Assembly (NCBI RefSeq): GCF_943181435.1
Contig: NZ_OW969598.1
Location: 806,001-870,000 of the forward strand
Direction of reading: 5' to 3'
Source of the DNA: Neisseria sp. Marseille-Q6792
GTDB lineage: Bacteria > Pseudomonadota > Gammaproteobacteria > Burkholderiales > Neisseriaceae
Length of the DNA stretch: 64,000 nt
The notes beneath the pieces are model-generated. The model was given only the letters and a program-made list of their open reading frames with translations. It did not search any database and had not been told where the DNA came from. A program made the translations under genes and the position numbers. Position 1 is the first letter of the stretch. Every line of letters starts with the position of its first letter. Of this stretch, positions 9,907 through 20,671 are shown piece after piece.

Positions 9907-11122
9907 GAGACCTTTGCAAAATTCCCCAAAATCCCCTAAATTCCCACCAAGACATTTAGGGGATTTCTCATGAGCACCTTCTTCCAGCAAACCGCACAAG
10001 CCATGATTGCCAAACATATCGACCGTTTTCCACTATTGAAGTTGGATCAAGTGATTGATTGGCAGCCGATCGAACAGTACCTGAATCGTCAAAGAACCCG
10101 TTACCTTCGAGACCACCGCGGCCGTCCCGCCTATCCCCTGTTGTCCATGTTCAAAGCCGTCCTGCTCGGACAATGGCACAGTCTCTCCGATCCCGAACTC
10201 GAACACAGCCTCATTACCTGCATCGACTTCAACCTGTTTTGCCGTTTTGACGAACTGAGCATCCCCGATTACAGCACCTTATGCCGCTACCGCAACTGGC
10301 TGGCGCAAGACAATACCCTGTCCGAATTGCTGGAACTGATCAACCGACAACTGACCGAAAAAGGCCTAAAAATAGAGAAAGCATCCGCCGCTGTCGTTGA
10401 CGCCACCATTATTCAGACTGCCAGCACAAACAGCGTCAGGCTATAGAAGTCGATGAAGAAGGACAAGTCAGCAGCCAAACCACACCGAGTAAAGACAGCG
10501 ATGCCCGTTGGACAAAGAAAAACGGTCTCTACAAACTCGGTTACAAACAACATACCGTACCGATGAGGAAGGCTATATCGAGAAACTGCACATTACCCCC
10601 GCCAATGCCCATGAGTGCAAACACCTGTCGCCTTTGCTGGAAGGGATAGCCGAAGGTACGGCCGTCTATGCCGACAAAGGCTATGACAGTGCGGAAAACC
10701 GGCAACATCTGGAAGAGCATCAGTTGTTGGACGGTATTATGCGCAAAGCCCACCGCAACCGTCCGCTGGCGGAAACGCAAACCAAACGCAACCGATATTT
10801 ATCAAAGACCCGTTATGTGGTCGAACAAAGCTTCGGTACGCTGCACCGTAAATTCTGCTATGCGCGGGCAGCCTATTTTGGTTTGCTCAAAGTGAGTGCG
10901 CAAAGCCATCTGAAGGCGATGTGTTTGAACCTGTTGAAAGCGGCTAACAGGCTAAGCGCGCCTGTTGCTGCCTAAAAGGCGGTTGGATGCCTGATTATCG
11001 GGTGTCCGGGGAGGATTAAGGGGGCATTTGGGTAAAATCAGGAGGTATTGGGGGAGAGAAACAGCCGAAAACCTGTGTTTGGGTTTCGGTTGTCGAGGGA
11101 AGGGCTTTTTTGCAAAGGTCTC
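9907..11122 (+). mobile_element. IS5-family insertion sequence, IS1106-like, copy 1
   Basis: A 1216-base element with terminal inverted repeats GAGACCTTTGCAAAA at the left end and TTTTGCAAAGGTCTC at the right. It carries one DDE transposase gene, here broken by two frameshifts. The protein sequence is what I recall as the IS1106-type transposase common in meningococci; the exact IS name should be confirmed. No clear target duplication is visible. A second copy in opposite orientation lies at 27781-28999, so the pair brackets the TPS island. Confidence 0.85.
9970..10975 (+). pseudogene. IS5-family (IS1106-like) transposase, frameshifted twice
   Basis: The reading frame is split into 9970-10446 and 10508-10975. 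Conserved DDE positions survive in separate pieces: the Asp of VVDATI in the first, the Asp of VYADKGYDS and the Glu of VVEQSFGTLHRKF in the second. The first shift, a net one-base loss near 10425 in the sequence coding for ASTNS, turns the frame into a TAG. The second, a one-base loss near 10555 at CATACCGTACC, is unique to this copy; copy 2 reads CATACCCGTACC there. The product is very unlikely to be active. Confidence 0.88.
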
Positions 11123-11348
11123 TAACAGTGTTTTACACAACAGCTTAAGAAAAATACGCCGGCAACATCTCAAACACCGCAACCCTTTCAGGCTGCCATA
11201 AGGCTTCACAGTATCATTCTTGAAATCTTCAGATACTGTAAACAGCGCCAGATATCTATAGATAAAGTTAAGAAATTGACATTTTATCAATGATTTTGTA
11301 AAACTTAGTGAATTTATTTTCAAGTAAAAATATACTGGGTTTAACATT
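11123..11348 (+). promoter_or_regulatory. Presumed promoter region of tpsB/tpsA
   Basis: A 226-base non-coding stretch between the IS end and the tpsB start. It is AT-rich from about 11200 on. No unambiguous -35/-10 pair stands out, but the tpsBA promoter should be here or in the IS end. It also holds TTCAGGCTGCC at about 11190, close to a Kingella-type uptake word. Confidence 0.4.
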
Positions 11349-13094
11349 ATGTCCGCCATACACACCCATCTGAGTTTAGCTATTTTGGCAGCCTTTTCTT
11401 TTCAGGCTGCACTTGCCGATACCATTGAAGAAAGCGAATCCAGACGTCAGGAAATGCGACGCCGGCAGCAGGAGCAGCAGCTGCAGCGCGAAGTCAATGT
11501 GCGTTTGGACGATACGCGGCAAAGTACGCTTACTCCGTCTGCGGCCGAATCGGCCGAATCCCCCTGTTTCCCCATTCATACCGTTACCCTGACCGGCGAT
11601 GCTGCCGGCCGTTTTCAGTTTGCACTTAAAAAAGCCTTGAAAGAAACCGGCTTCCAATCCGGACAATGTTTGGGTGTGCAAGGCATCAACCGCATTATGG
11701 TTGCGGCACAAAACGCCGTTATCGGCCGCGGCTATACCACTACCCGTATTTTGGCCGCACCGCAGGATTTAAACAGCGGAACTTTGGAATTAACCGTTTT
11801 GCCCGGCAAAGTGCGCTCGGTTCGCACTGATACTTCGCACAACGACCAAACCCGTGCCGCGCGCATTGCCGCCTTTCAAAACGAAATTCCGTTGAAAGGC
11901 GGCAATATTCTGAATCTGCGCCGTATCGAGCAGGGGCTGGAAAATCTCAAGCGCGTACCCACCGCGGAAGCCGATATTCAAATCGTTCCCGCCGATGCAC
12001 CCGATGAAAGCGACATCATTGTTGCCTGGCGGCAGCGGCTGCTGCCCTACCGCCTGTCGCTCGGTGTGGACGACTCCGGCAGCAAAACCACCGGCAAATA
12101 CCAAGGCAGCCTGACTTTCTCTGCCGACAACCCTTTCGGCTTAAGCGATCTGTTTTATCTGTCCTACGGCCGCCATCTGGGCCATACCGACACCCGTACC
12201 GACTCCGAGGGCAAAAAAACCGCCGGTGGCACCCAAAGCTACGCCTTTCACTATTCCGTTCCTGCGGGCAACTGGCTGTGGAGCTGGAACCACAACTACT
12301 ACCGCTACCACCAAGCCGTGGCGGGTATCAATGAAGTGTACGACTACAACGGCAAAAGCCGTGGCAGCGACATCGGATTTACCCGCCTGCTGTACCGTGA
12401 TGCGCGGCGCAAGAGCCATATCGGCTTCAAACTGTGGCAGAAAGAAAACCAAAGTTTTATCGATGATGCCGAAGTCAAAGTACAGCACCGTAAAACCGCC
12501 GGTTGGCAGTTGAGCCTAAAACACAAGGAATACATCGGCCGCAGCACTTTGGATATCGGCCTTGGCTACAAGCGCGGCACCGGCATGGCCGATGCCATTG
12601 CCGCCCCTGAAGAGGTGTTTGATGAAGGCACTTCGAGAATGAAGGTGATCACTGCCGACATCAGCTATAACCATCCCTTCCAAATCGGCCGGCAGCACTT
12701 CGTATATGACACCGCCCTGCATGCCCAGTGGAATAAAACCCCGCTGACGCCTTTGGACAAAATCGCCATCGGCGGTCGCTACACCGTGCGCGGCTTCGAC
12801 GGCGAAAGCTCACTGTCGGCCGAGCGCGGCTGGTACTGGCGCAACGAAGCCGGCTGGTATTTTCAGGCTGCCCACCAGTTTTATTTGGCGCTAGACGGCG
12901 GCCATGTTTCCGGCGACTCGGCGCAATACCTGCTCGGCCAAACCCTAATCGGCGCCGCCGCCGGCCTGCGCGGCCAGTTCAAAGCAGGCGGCAGCCTGAA
13001 TTACGACCTGTTTGTCGGCAAACCGATTAAAAAACCGCAAGGCTTTAGCAAACGTACCGCCGTCTTCGGCTTCAACCTAAACTATTCGTTTTAA
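11349..13094 (+). CDS. tpsB: Two-partner secretion transporter TpsB (FhaC/ShlB/HecB family)
   Basis: A 581-residue outer-membrane Omp85-superfamily pore that exports its TpsA partner. A signal peptide (about residues 1-23) is followed by a coiled, Gln/Arg-rich linker (RRQEMRRRQQEQQLQ), typical of the plug helix and linker region. Two POTRA domains follow (about residues 70-220), then a 16-strand barrel ending in aromatic NLNYSF. The L6-loop motif of the family is seen as GGRYTVRGFDGE. The gene lies 68 bases upstream of tpsA in the usual order. Called hrpB or hecB in some meningococcal papers. It appears intact. Confidence 0.93.
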   Translation: MSAIHTHLSLAILAAFSFQAALADTIEESESRRQEMRRRQQEQQLQREVNVRLDDTRQSTLTPSAAESAESPCFPIHTVTLTGDAAGRFQFALKKALKETGFQSGQCLGVQGINRIMVAAQNAVIGRGYTTTRILAAPQDLNSGTLELTVLPGKVRSVRTDTSHNDQTRAARIAAFQNEIPLKGGNILNLRRIEQGLENLKRVPTAEADIQIVPADAPDESDIIVAWRQRLLPYRLSLGVDDSGSKTTGKYQGSLTFSADNPFGLSDLFYLSYGRHLGHTDTRTDSEGKKTAGGTQSYAFHYSVPAGNWLWSWNHNYYRYHQAVAGINEVYDYNGKSRGSDIGFTRLLYRDARRKSHIGFKLWQKENQSFIDDAEVKVQHRKTAGWQLSLKHKEYIGRSTLDIGLGYKRGTGMADAIAAPEEVFDEGTSRMKVITADISYNHPFQIGRQHFVYDTALHAQWNKTPLTPLDKIAIGGRYTVRGFDGESSLSAERGWYWRNEAGWYFQAAHQFYLALDGGHVSGDSAQYLLGQTLIGAAAGLRGQFKAGGSLNYDLFVGKPIKKPQGFSKRTAVFGFNLNYSF

Positions 13095-13162
13095 CCGGAG
13101 AAAACACGGGCACCACCTGCATTTGGGCTGCCTGTTTCCCATTTCCACACGGATGCAAGAAC

Positions 13163-16100
13163 ATGAACAAACACCGCCATAAAACCGTCTTCAACCGCAC
13201 CCGCGGCATCCTGATGGCCGTAGCCGAGACTGCCATCGGGCAGGGCAAAAGTCCCGGCGAGCGCTCAGGCGGAGAAACCGGTGGCGGTGACGACAGCCTA
13301 AAAACCCGTTCAGGCTGCCGTTTGCATTTGGGCACGCTGACTTTCAGCCTGCTGCTCGGTTTCGGTTCGGCCCTGATTGTGCCCGCCGCCGCTGCCGACA
13401 TCCAAGCCGACAAATCCGCCCCCAAATCCCAGCAGCCCGTCATCCTGCAAACCGGCAACGGACTGCCGCAGGTCAATATCCAAACCCCCACCGCCCACGG
13501 CGTATCCGTCAACCAATACCGCCGTTTCGATGTCGACACGCGCGGCACCATTCTCAACAACAGCCATAAAAGCGTATCCACCCGCCAGGCCGGCTGGATA
13601 CAGGGCAACCCCTTTCTCGCCCGCGGCGAAGCCCGTGTAATCGTCAACCAAATCAACAGCAGCGACCCGAGCCGGCTGAACGGCTATATCGAAATCGCCG
13701 GCCGCCGCGCCGAAGTGGTAATGGCCAACCCCGCCGGCATCCGCGTCGACGGCGGCGGCTTTATCAACAGCGCAGGCGCCACCCTCACTACCGGCCGTCC
13801 CATCCTGGCAGACGGCCGTTTCGACGGTTTGGACATCGGCAGCGGCCGCATCGAAATCGGCGCTCAGGGTCTTGACGGGCGCGATGCCGACTACACCCGC
13901 ATTCTCAGCCGTGCCGCCAAGATTGACGGCGGCATTTGGGGGCAGGACGTCCAAGTGATTGCCGCCGGCGGCCAAACCGACGCCGCAGGCAGCCTGAAAG
14001 ACGCCGCCGCACCCCGCGCCCCGTCTTCATCCGCCCCCGTCTTTGCCATCGACACCGGTGCCCTTGGCGGCATGTATGCCGGCAAAATCACCCTGATTGC
14101 CGCCGACAACGGCAGCGGCATCCGCAATGCCGGCAAGATTTACGCCGGTGCCGGCGGCGTGACCCTCAGTGCCGACGGAACACTGGCCAACAGCGGCATG
14201 GTTGCCGCCCAAGACGGCGGCGCCCTGCGTCTTAACGCCGGCCAAACCGACAACAGCGGCACCCTTTACGCCCACGGCCAAAGCAGCATCGACAGCACAA
14301 GCAGCCTGAACAACAGCGGCCGCATTCTCAGCACCTCAGAAACCCGCATCCGCAGCACCCATATCGGCAACAGCGGCCAAATCGACGGCGGCCGTCTCGA
14401 CATCGCCGCCCCCGTATTGGACAACAGCGGCCGCATCAGCCAAAGCGGCAGTCAGGATCTGGCCGTCGATACCGCCCACCTGGCCAACAGCGGCCGCATC
14501 GGCCTGCCGGAAAACAACAACGGCAACAGTGGAAACAGTAGCGGCAACAACGGCGGAAACGGCAACAACAACGGTTCCCACTCCGGCAACAAGCGGCCGC
14601 CCGCCAATAACGGCAACGGCAATAGCGGCAACAGTCACGGCGGCCATACCCAAGTTCCCACTCCTGCCGACGGCCACATCAGCGTCTCCGACCGTTTGGA
14701 CAACAGCGGCACCATCGAAGCGGGCGGCCGCACCGATCTGAACATACACAGCGAACTGGCCAACAGCGGCCGCCTCACCCTCGGCAGCCTGAAAGCAGAC
14801 GGCAGCCGTTTCGACAACCGCCAAGGCGACATTCTCGCCCACAGCGCCGACATTCACAGCAGCCACAGCGACAACCGCGGCGGCGCCCTGGCCGCAGGCA
14901 GCCTGAAACTGGATGGCACCCGACTCGACAACCGCCAAGGCACCATCCGCAGCAACAGCCAAAGCGACATCCGCCTTTCAGACGGCCTGAACAACCAGCA
15001 AGGCGAAATCACCACTGCCGGCAGCCTGAAACTGGCCGCCGACAACATCACCAACCAAGACGGCAGCATCTTGGCCGGCCAGGACATCGGACTGGATGCC
15101 CGGGTACTGAACGGCAGCGGCACCCTGGCCGCCGGCCGCGACGCCGCCCTCAAACTCAGCGCCGACTTTGACAGCAGCGGCAACATCGAAGCCGGCCGCA
15201 AACTCAGCATCGAAAGCGGCGGCAGCATCCGCAACCGCCACCGTTTGGCCGGCGGCGCAGCCCTCGACATCCGTGCCCGGCACATCGACAACCGCGCCGA
15301 AGGCAAACTGGTTTCCGGCAGCAATACCCGTATTGGCGCCGACACCGTGGACAACCGCGGCCTGATCAACAGCAACGGCCTGACCCGCATTGATGCCGCG
15401 ACTGCCCTGAACAACATCGGCAGCGGCCGCATCTACGGCAGCCGTCTCGTCCTGGGCGGCGGCGGCCTGAACAACCGCGAAGAAGCAAGCGCAGACGGCA
15501 AAAATCAAGCCCCCGTGATTGCCGCCCGCGAACGACTGGACATCGGCATGCGCAGCATAAGCAACACCGGCAGCGGCTTTGGCCGGATTGAAAACGGCCA
15601 AGTACAAACCGGCAGCGTCTCCAGCCTGATCAGCAGCGAAGGCACACTGCATATCGGCGGCCGTTTGAACGAGCGCCATCAGGCCGAAGGCAGGGCCGAG
15701 CGACTGGAAAACCGCGGCGGCCGCATCGAAGCGGCCGGGGACGGCGTATGGTCGGTTGCCAAAATCCATAACAGCAACAGCCGCTGGGAAGTCAATCACA
15801 AAGTTGCCGTCGGCCAAGCCGAACACCGGCACAGCTACAGCCAACCCGGCAATCCCGAATGGTGGCAGGTTGGCAAAGACGGCTCATGGCGGCAGACTGC
15901 CAATCATGCCAAAGGCGAGTTTACCTTTAACGACGGCCGTGCTCCGGTTCGCCAATCCAGCTGGAACGAAAAACGCGTCACCATACAACGCCACGAAGAC
16001 CAAATCGCCCACTCCCAACCCGGGCAAATTGCCATCGGCGGCAACTTTACTGCCGACACCCAAGAGCTGGCCAACCAAAACGGCCAAATTCTGATCGGCG

Positions 16101-19100
16101 GTGTCTGGCAGGGCAGCGAAAAAGACAGCGTATTAAAAAATCTAAGCGATCTGGCCGGCGTTTACGAAATCGAGTCCGGCATCTTCGAAAACAGCTATGC
16201 CCGCAAAAGCAAATCTAGACAAAGGTGGGGACGCCGCACCGGTTACAGTGCCCCCATACACAACGAAACCCTGCTTGAGCGCCGCAAATTTGCCAACCAC
16301 ATCAGCTATCAGGATCAGGCAGGCAGCCTGAACCCTCCTGCCGGCCATGCCGTCGCGGCCGATGCCGCCACCGCGGCCGTTGCCCCGCCGCGCATTAAAA
16401 GTCCCGACGGCAGCTTCAGTCTGCCCGAAAGCAGCCTGTACACCGTCCGTCCCGACCGCCCCGGCTATCTGGTGGAAACCGATCCTGCCTATGCCGACTA
16501 CCGCACCTGGCTGGGCAGCGACTACATGCTCAAAGCCCTGCAAACCGATCCCAACCGCACCCACAAACGGCTGGGCGACGGCTATTACGAGCAACGCCTG
16601 ATCAACGAACAGATTGCCCGTCTGACCGGCTACCGCCGTCTGGACGGCTACCCGAACGACGAAGCCCAATTCCAAGCCCTGATGGACGCCGGCATCAGCT
16701 TCGCCCGCGCCCAGCAGCTGACCACCGGCATCGCCCTGTCCCCCGAGCAGGTTGCCCGGCTGACCAGCGACATCGTCTGGCTTGAAAGCCAGACCGTTAC
16801 CCTGGCCGACGGCAGCAGCCAAAGCGTACTCGTACCCAAAGTCTACGTACTCGCCCGCCCCGGCGATCTCAACAGCGCCGGCGGACTCATCAGCGCCGAC
16901 GCCCTGCAGCTGGAAGCCGGCCGCATCGACAACCGCGGCACCCTGGCCGGCCGGCGCATCGTCGATCTGGCTGCCGGCGACATCAGTAACAGCGGCCGCA
17001 TCCAAGGGCGGCAAACCCTGCTGGAAGCACAAAACCAAATCACCCTGCAAGGCGGCAGCATCGAAGCCGAACGGCTGCTCAGCCTCAAAGCCGACAACAT
17101 CACCCTCCAAAGCAGCACCGCCCAAAGCGGCGATTTGCACAACGGCCGCACCACCGTTGACCGTGTGGCCGGACTGTATGTCAGCGGCACAGAAGACGGC
17201 CAAGGCCTGCTCAGCCTCGAAGCAGGGCACGACATCAAACTGAACGGTGCCCGCCTGGCCAACCGCGCCCGCGACGGCCACAGCCAAATGATTGCCCGCG
17301 AAGGCAGCGTCACACTCGGCACCGTCCGCACCGAAAACCACGAAAGCTACGGCGCGGCAAACGACAAAAACCATCGCCACGTCCACCAAAGCACCGAAGC
17401 AGGCAGCCGTATCGAAGCGCTTGGCAACATCACCGTATCCGCCGGCAAAGACCTGAACATCCGCCAAGGCCAAATCGACAGCCAAAACGGCCGCACCACC
17501 CTGGCCGCCCGCGGCAATATCGACATCAGCGAAGGCCACCGCACCCTGGATCTGGACGAATCGACCTACAGCAAAGAGCGCGGTTTGGTCGGCAGCAAAA
17601 GCCGGCTGGACCAATACCGGCGCCAACACGACGAAGCAGCCGGCAGCGTGATTACCGGCCGCGAAGTCAGAACGGCCTCCGGCGGCGACACCCGCATCCG
17701 CGGCAGCCAAGTCATCAGCGACGAACAGACCCTGGTGACCGCCGCCGGCGGAGTGCGCATCGACGCTGCAGACAACCGCTACCAAGATTGGGAAAACCAC
17801 GAGCGCAAAAAGTCCGGCCTGATGGGCAGTGGCGGTATCGGTTTCTTTATCGGCAACAAAACCCAAGCCCAAGAAAGCGACGGCACCGCCGTTTCAGCCA
17901 GCGGCAGCACCGTAGGCAGCCTGAAAGGCGATACGCTGATAGCCGCAAAACGTTACAGCCAAACCGGTTCTATCGTTTCATCGCCCGAAGGAAACGTACT
18001 GGTTGAAGCCGAAAAGATCGACATTCAGGCCGCCGACGAACGCTACCGGCAAACCCAACGCACCCGCTTTGAACAAAAAGGGCTGACCGTTGCCGTCAAT
18101 ATTCCCGTAGTCGATGCCGCCATCGGTTTGACCAATGCCGCCAAATCCGCCAAACAGATACACGGCAGCAACAGCCGGGTGAACCTGATGGCTGCTGCCA
18201 ATGCCGCACGGCAGGGGTTTAACGCCGGCAAGACACTTGCCTCCGTTGCCCAAAACCCCAAAAGCGCCGGCCAAGGCATCAGCGTCTCGATAACCTACGG
18301 CGAGCAGAAAAACACCAGCGAAACCCAAACCGCCGGCAACCGCGCCCAAGCAGCCCGCATGGAAGCCGGCAAAGCCGTGATACTCAAAGCGCACGGCGCC
18401 GGCAAAGATTCCGACATCCTTATCCGCGGCGCCGATATCGGCGGCCAACAGGCCACCTATCTGAGCGCAGAAAACCGCGTCGATATCCGTTCTGCCGAGC
18501 AGCAGCACCAAGAGCGCAGCAAAAACCGCCAAAGCGGTTGGAATGCCGGCGTTGCCCTTGCTTTCAATAACGGCGTCAGCCTCGGCTTTACCGCCGGCGG
18601 TAACTACGGCAAAGGCTACGGCAACGGCGACGAAGCCACCCACCTGCACAGCCATATCGGCAGCCGCAGCGGCCAGACCTTTGTACACAGCGGCGGCGAC
18701 ACCACCCTGAAGGGTGCGCAGCTGATCGGCAAAGGCGTACAGCTTGATGCCGCCAATCTCAATATCGAAAGCGTACAGGACACCGCCACTTTCCGCGGCA
18801 AACAGGAAAACATGTCCGCACAGATTACCGTAGGCTACGGCTTTAGTGCCGGCGGCAGCTACAGCCGCAGCAAGAGCAGCGCCGACCATGCCAGCGTAGG
18901 CGAGCAGAGCGGTATTTTTGCCGGGGAAGACGGATATCAGGTTCGCACCGGCACGCTCAGCCTGACCGGCGCAGCCCTTTCCTCAACAGCCGCAGCCGAG
19001 CGCAACCGCTTGGATGCGCAAACCGTGGTCAGCCGCGACATTCACAACTACTCCCGTGCCGATGCCAGCGCCATCGGATTCTCCGGCGGCATGTCGTTCA

Positions 19101-20671
19101 GCCCCAAATCGAAAAGCGGGCAAAACTCCACCAAAGAAGCCGCCGAAATCGGCTCTTCCGGCAAAGTGCGGCTGATGCGGTTTGACCAGGTTTCCGCCCA
19201 AGACGATGCCGACAACGACAAATACCGCCATGAAAAACTCGCGCGCGGCGAAACCTTCTACGATGCCAGTCTCAACCAAACCCGTTCTTCCCCGTTCAAG
19301 TTCGGGCTTAACCAAAACGACATGCACGGTACCGGCAGCTATGCCCTTGCCAAGCTCGGGCTGCTCAACCTGTTCGGCAACAACAAACAGCGTGCCGCCG
19401 AAGGCAGCGACACCCGCAGCAGCATCACCCAAGGCAGCCTGAACATTGCCGATGCCGTAGGCCGCAACACCGCCGCCGCCCTACAGCAGGTGGAAAACGG
19501 CCACACCCCGCTGGCCAAAATCGACCGCGAAGGGATGCTGCAAAAGGCCGAGCGCCGACGCGATGTCAGCAAAGACTTTATCCGCGACACCCTGCTGCCC
19601 TTTACCGATGAAGCCTACCGGACGGAAATCGTTGCCGAACACCGCTTGTTTAAATTTATAACCGATGAAAACGGTAAACCGATAGAAGATAAGGAATTAA
19701 AGGAACAAATGAGAAAAGGCTTCAAACCATCCAAAGAGTATAAAAAATTTGAAACCTACTGGGCAGACTACCAAAAGATGGGCGGCAATATCTACAAATT
19801 TGAAGAACTGTCAGACCAAGAGCGCAAAAACCTGCAGACGGCCGAATTTACCGACCCAAAAACCGGCCAAACCCGCCGTGCCGTTATTGTCGGGGTCAAC
19901 GGTATTTTCAATGATGCCCAAGATGCCGCCAAATTTGCGCCGCAGCTCTATGCCGTACGCCAAAATCCTGCAACCGGAAAATATGAACGGGTATATAAAA
20001 ACGTTCATTTCCTGAGCAATCCCCAAACCGGCAATTTCCTGTCCGAGCTGATGGTGGCGGGCTATCATAAGTTTCTAGAAGGCAATGTTGCCGGATTAAG
20101 CAATTCCGCCTTGGGCCTGGAAAAACTGGTAAACAGGTATGCACGGGAAAACCAAGCAGGTCTGTATCTCGGCTCGCACAGCCGCGGCACCATGGTGGTA
20201 TACAATCTGATGCGCAAATTGGAACACGAAAACAAAGCGGGCGAATATCCGAATTTGGATGTCGATATGCTCGGCGCGGCCGCCAATTTGCAAAAATCAG
20301 ACCGCCGCCTCAGCCATCTGCAAGGCTTAGAGCGGAACGAAAGCAATAAAAACCGCTCTATCGGCACAGAAATCGCCGCCCGCGATATCGTCGGCACTTG
20401 GGTAGGGCGTAATCGTTCCACCATCGATACCAATACCCAAAATAGAGGCTGGATACGGACGATTGTGGACATCTTTGTTGGCAAATCCTCTTCCCACAAC
20501 TGCACGGGTGTCGGCACAAAGCAATGTGTCGATGACGGTTACCGGACAAAAGGAAAAGGCGAAAAAGGAAATGATATTAATACCATTCACCGTATCAGCG
20601 TTTATGATTTGCTCGAACAGCAAAACCACCGTACCAATCCCAATCATCCCCAATCAGGAGACCCCAAATGA
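13163..20671 (+). CDS. tpsA: TpsA/HrpA filamentous haemagglutinin-like CDI exoprotein with lipase-like C-terminus
   Basis: A 2502-residue secreted exoprotein, the cargo of TpsB. It begins with an extended signal peptide region (MNKHRHKTVFNRTRGILMAVAE) and a hydrophobic core ending near residue 75. The TPS domain (about 80-300) contains NPFL and NPAGI in place of the canonical NPNL and NPNGI. A long beta-helical repeat region follows, interrupted near residues 450-500 by an Asn/Gly/Ser-rich stretch. The last about 350 residues form a distinct domain: NGIFNDAQDAAKF, then LGSHSRGTMV, a nucleophile elbow with Ser2340 as the likely catalytic serine of an alpha/beta hydrolase. No VENN motif is present before this tip. 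The stop overlaps the next gene by four bases (ATGA), as expected for toxin-immunity pairs. Toxin activity is inferred. Confidence 0.92.
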   Translation: MNKHRHKTVFNRTRGILMAVAETAIGQGKSPGERSGGETGGGDDSLKTRSGCRLHLGTLTFSLLLGFGSALIVPAAAADIQADKSAPKSQQPVILQTGNGLPQVNIQTPTAHGVSVNQYRRFDVDTRGTILNNSHKSVSTRQAGWIQGNPFLARGEARVIVNQINSSDPSRLNGYIEIAGRRAEVVMANPAGIRVDGGGFINSAGATLTTGRPILADGRFDGLDIGSGRIEIGAQGLDGRDADYTRILSRAAKIDGGIWGQDVQVIAAGGQTDAAGSLKDAAAPRAPSSSAPVFAIDTGALGGMYAGKITLIAADNGSGIRNAGKIYAGAGGVTLSADGTLANSGMVAAQDGGALRLNAGQTDNSGTLYAHGQSSIDSTSSLNNSGRILSTSETRIRSTHIGNSGQIDGGRLDIAAPVLDNSGRISQSGSQDLAVDTAHLANSGRIGLPENNNGNSGNSSGNNGGNGNNNGSHSGNKRPPANNGNGNSGNSHGGHTQVPTPADGHISVSDRLDNSGTIEAGGRTDLNIHSELANSGRLTLGSLKADGSRFDNRQGDILAHSADIHSSHSDNRGGALAAGSLKLDGTRLDNRQGTIRSNSQSDIRLSDGLNNQQGEITTAGSLKLAADNITNQDGSILAGQDIGLDARVLNGSGTLAAGRDAALKLSADFDSSGNIEAGRKLSIESGGSIRNRHRLAGGAALDIRARHIDNRAEGKLVSGSNTRIGADTVDNRGLINSNGLTRIDAATALNNIGSGRIYGSRLVLGGGGLNNREEASADGKNQAPVIAARERLDIGMRSISNTGSGFGRIENGQVQTGSVSSLISSEGTLHIGGRLNERHQAEGRAERLENRGGRIEAAGDGVWSVAKIHNSNSRWEVNHKVAVGQAEHRHSYSQPGNPEWWQVGKDGSWRQTANHAKGEFTFNDGRAPVRQSSWNEKRVTIQRHEDQIAHSQPGQIAIGGNFTADTQELANQNGQILIGGVWQGSEKDSVLKNLSDLAGVYEIESGIFENSYARKSKSRQRWGRRTGYSAPIHNETLLERRKFANHISYQDQAGSLNPPAGHAVAADAATAAVAPPRIKSPDGSFSLPESSLYTVRPDRPGYLVETDPAYADYRTWLGSDYMLKALQTDPNRTHKRLGDGYYEQRLINEQIARLTGYRRLDGYPNDEAQFQALMDAGISFARAQQLTTGIALSPEQVARLTSDIVWLESQTVTLADGSSQSVLVPKVYVLARPGDLNSAGGLISADALQLEAGRIDNRGTLAGRRIVDLAAGDISNSGRIQGRQTLLEAQNQITLQGGSIEAERLLSLKADNITLQSSTAQSGDLHNGRTTVDRVAGLYVSGTEDGQGLLSLEAGHDIKLNGARLANRARDGHSQMIAREGSVTLGTVRTENHESYGAANDKNHRHVHQSTEAGSRIEALGNITVSAGKDLNIRQGQIDSQNGRTTLAARGNIDISEGHRTLDLDESTYSKERGLVGSKSRLDQYRRQHDEAAGSVITGREVRTASGGDTRIRGSQVISDEQTLVTAAGGVRIDAADNRYQDWENHERKKSGLMGSGGIGFFIGNKTQAQESDGTAVSASGSTVGSLKGDTLIAAKRYSQTGSIVSSPEGNVLVEAEKIDIQAADERYRQTQRTRFEQKGLTVAVNIPVVDAAIGLTNAAKSAKQIHGSNSRVNLMAAANAARQGFNAGKTLASVAQNPKSAGQGISVSITYGEQKNTSETQTAGNRAQAARMEAGKAVILKAHGAGKDSDILIRGADIGGQQATYLSAENRVDIRSAEQQHQERSKNRQSGWNAGVALAFNNGVSLGFTAGGNYGKGYGNGDEATHLHSHIGSRSGQTFVHSGGDTTLKGAQLIGKGVQLDAANLNIESVQDTATFRGKQENMSAQITVGYGFSAGGSYSRSKSSADHASVGEQSGIFAGEDGYQVRTGTLSLTGAALSSTAAAERNRLDAQTVVSRDIHNYSRADASAIGFSGGMSFSPKSKSGQNSTKEAAEIGSSGKVRLMRFDQVSAQDDADNDKYRHEKLARGETFYDASLNQTRSSPFKFGLNQNDMHGTGSYALAKLGLLNLFGNNKQRAAEGSDTRSSITQGSLNIADAVGRNTAAALQQVENGHTPLAKIDREGMLQKAERRRDVSKDFIRDTLLPFTDEAYRTEIVAEHRLFKFITDENGKPIEDKELKEQMRKGFKPSKEYKKFETYWADYQKMGGNIYKFEELSDQERKNLQTAEFTDPKTGQTRRAVIVGVNGIFNDAQDAAKFAPQLYAVRQNPATGKYERVYKNVHFLSNPQTGNFLSELMVAGYHKFLEGNVAGLSNSALGLEKLVNRYARENQAGLYLGSHSRGTMVVYNLMRKLEHENKAGEYPNLDVDMLGAAANLQKSDRRLSHLQGLERNESNKNRSIGTEIAARDIVGTWVGRNRSTIDTNTQNRGWIRTIVDIFVGKSSSHNCTGVGTKQCVDDGYRTKGKGEKGNDINTIHRISVYDLLEQQNHRTNPNHPQSGDPK

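Noticed and set aside
10400..10450. Programmed frameshift in the IS transposase
   Set aside because: There is no slippery run or pseudoknot signal at the shared shift, and each copy has further lesions.
14500..15480. Repetitive stretches in tpsA that could suggest a CRISPR-like or tandem array
   Set aside because: The repeats are irregular codons for NSG, NRQG and GSLK motifs of a beta-helix, with no constant repeat length or unique spacers.
16142..17872. Long minus-strand frame (576 codons) antisense to tpsA, and other long frames opposite tpsA
   Set aside because: They arise from the GC-rich, repetitive codon pattern of tpsA. They are alanine/valine-rich, have no domain and no ribosome site.
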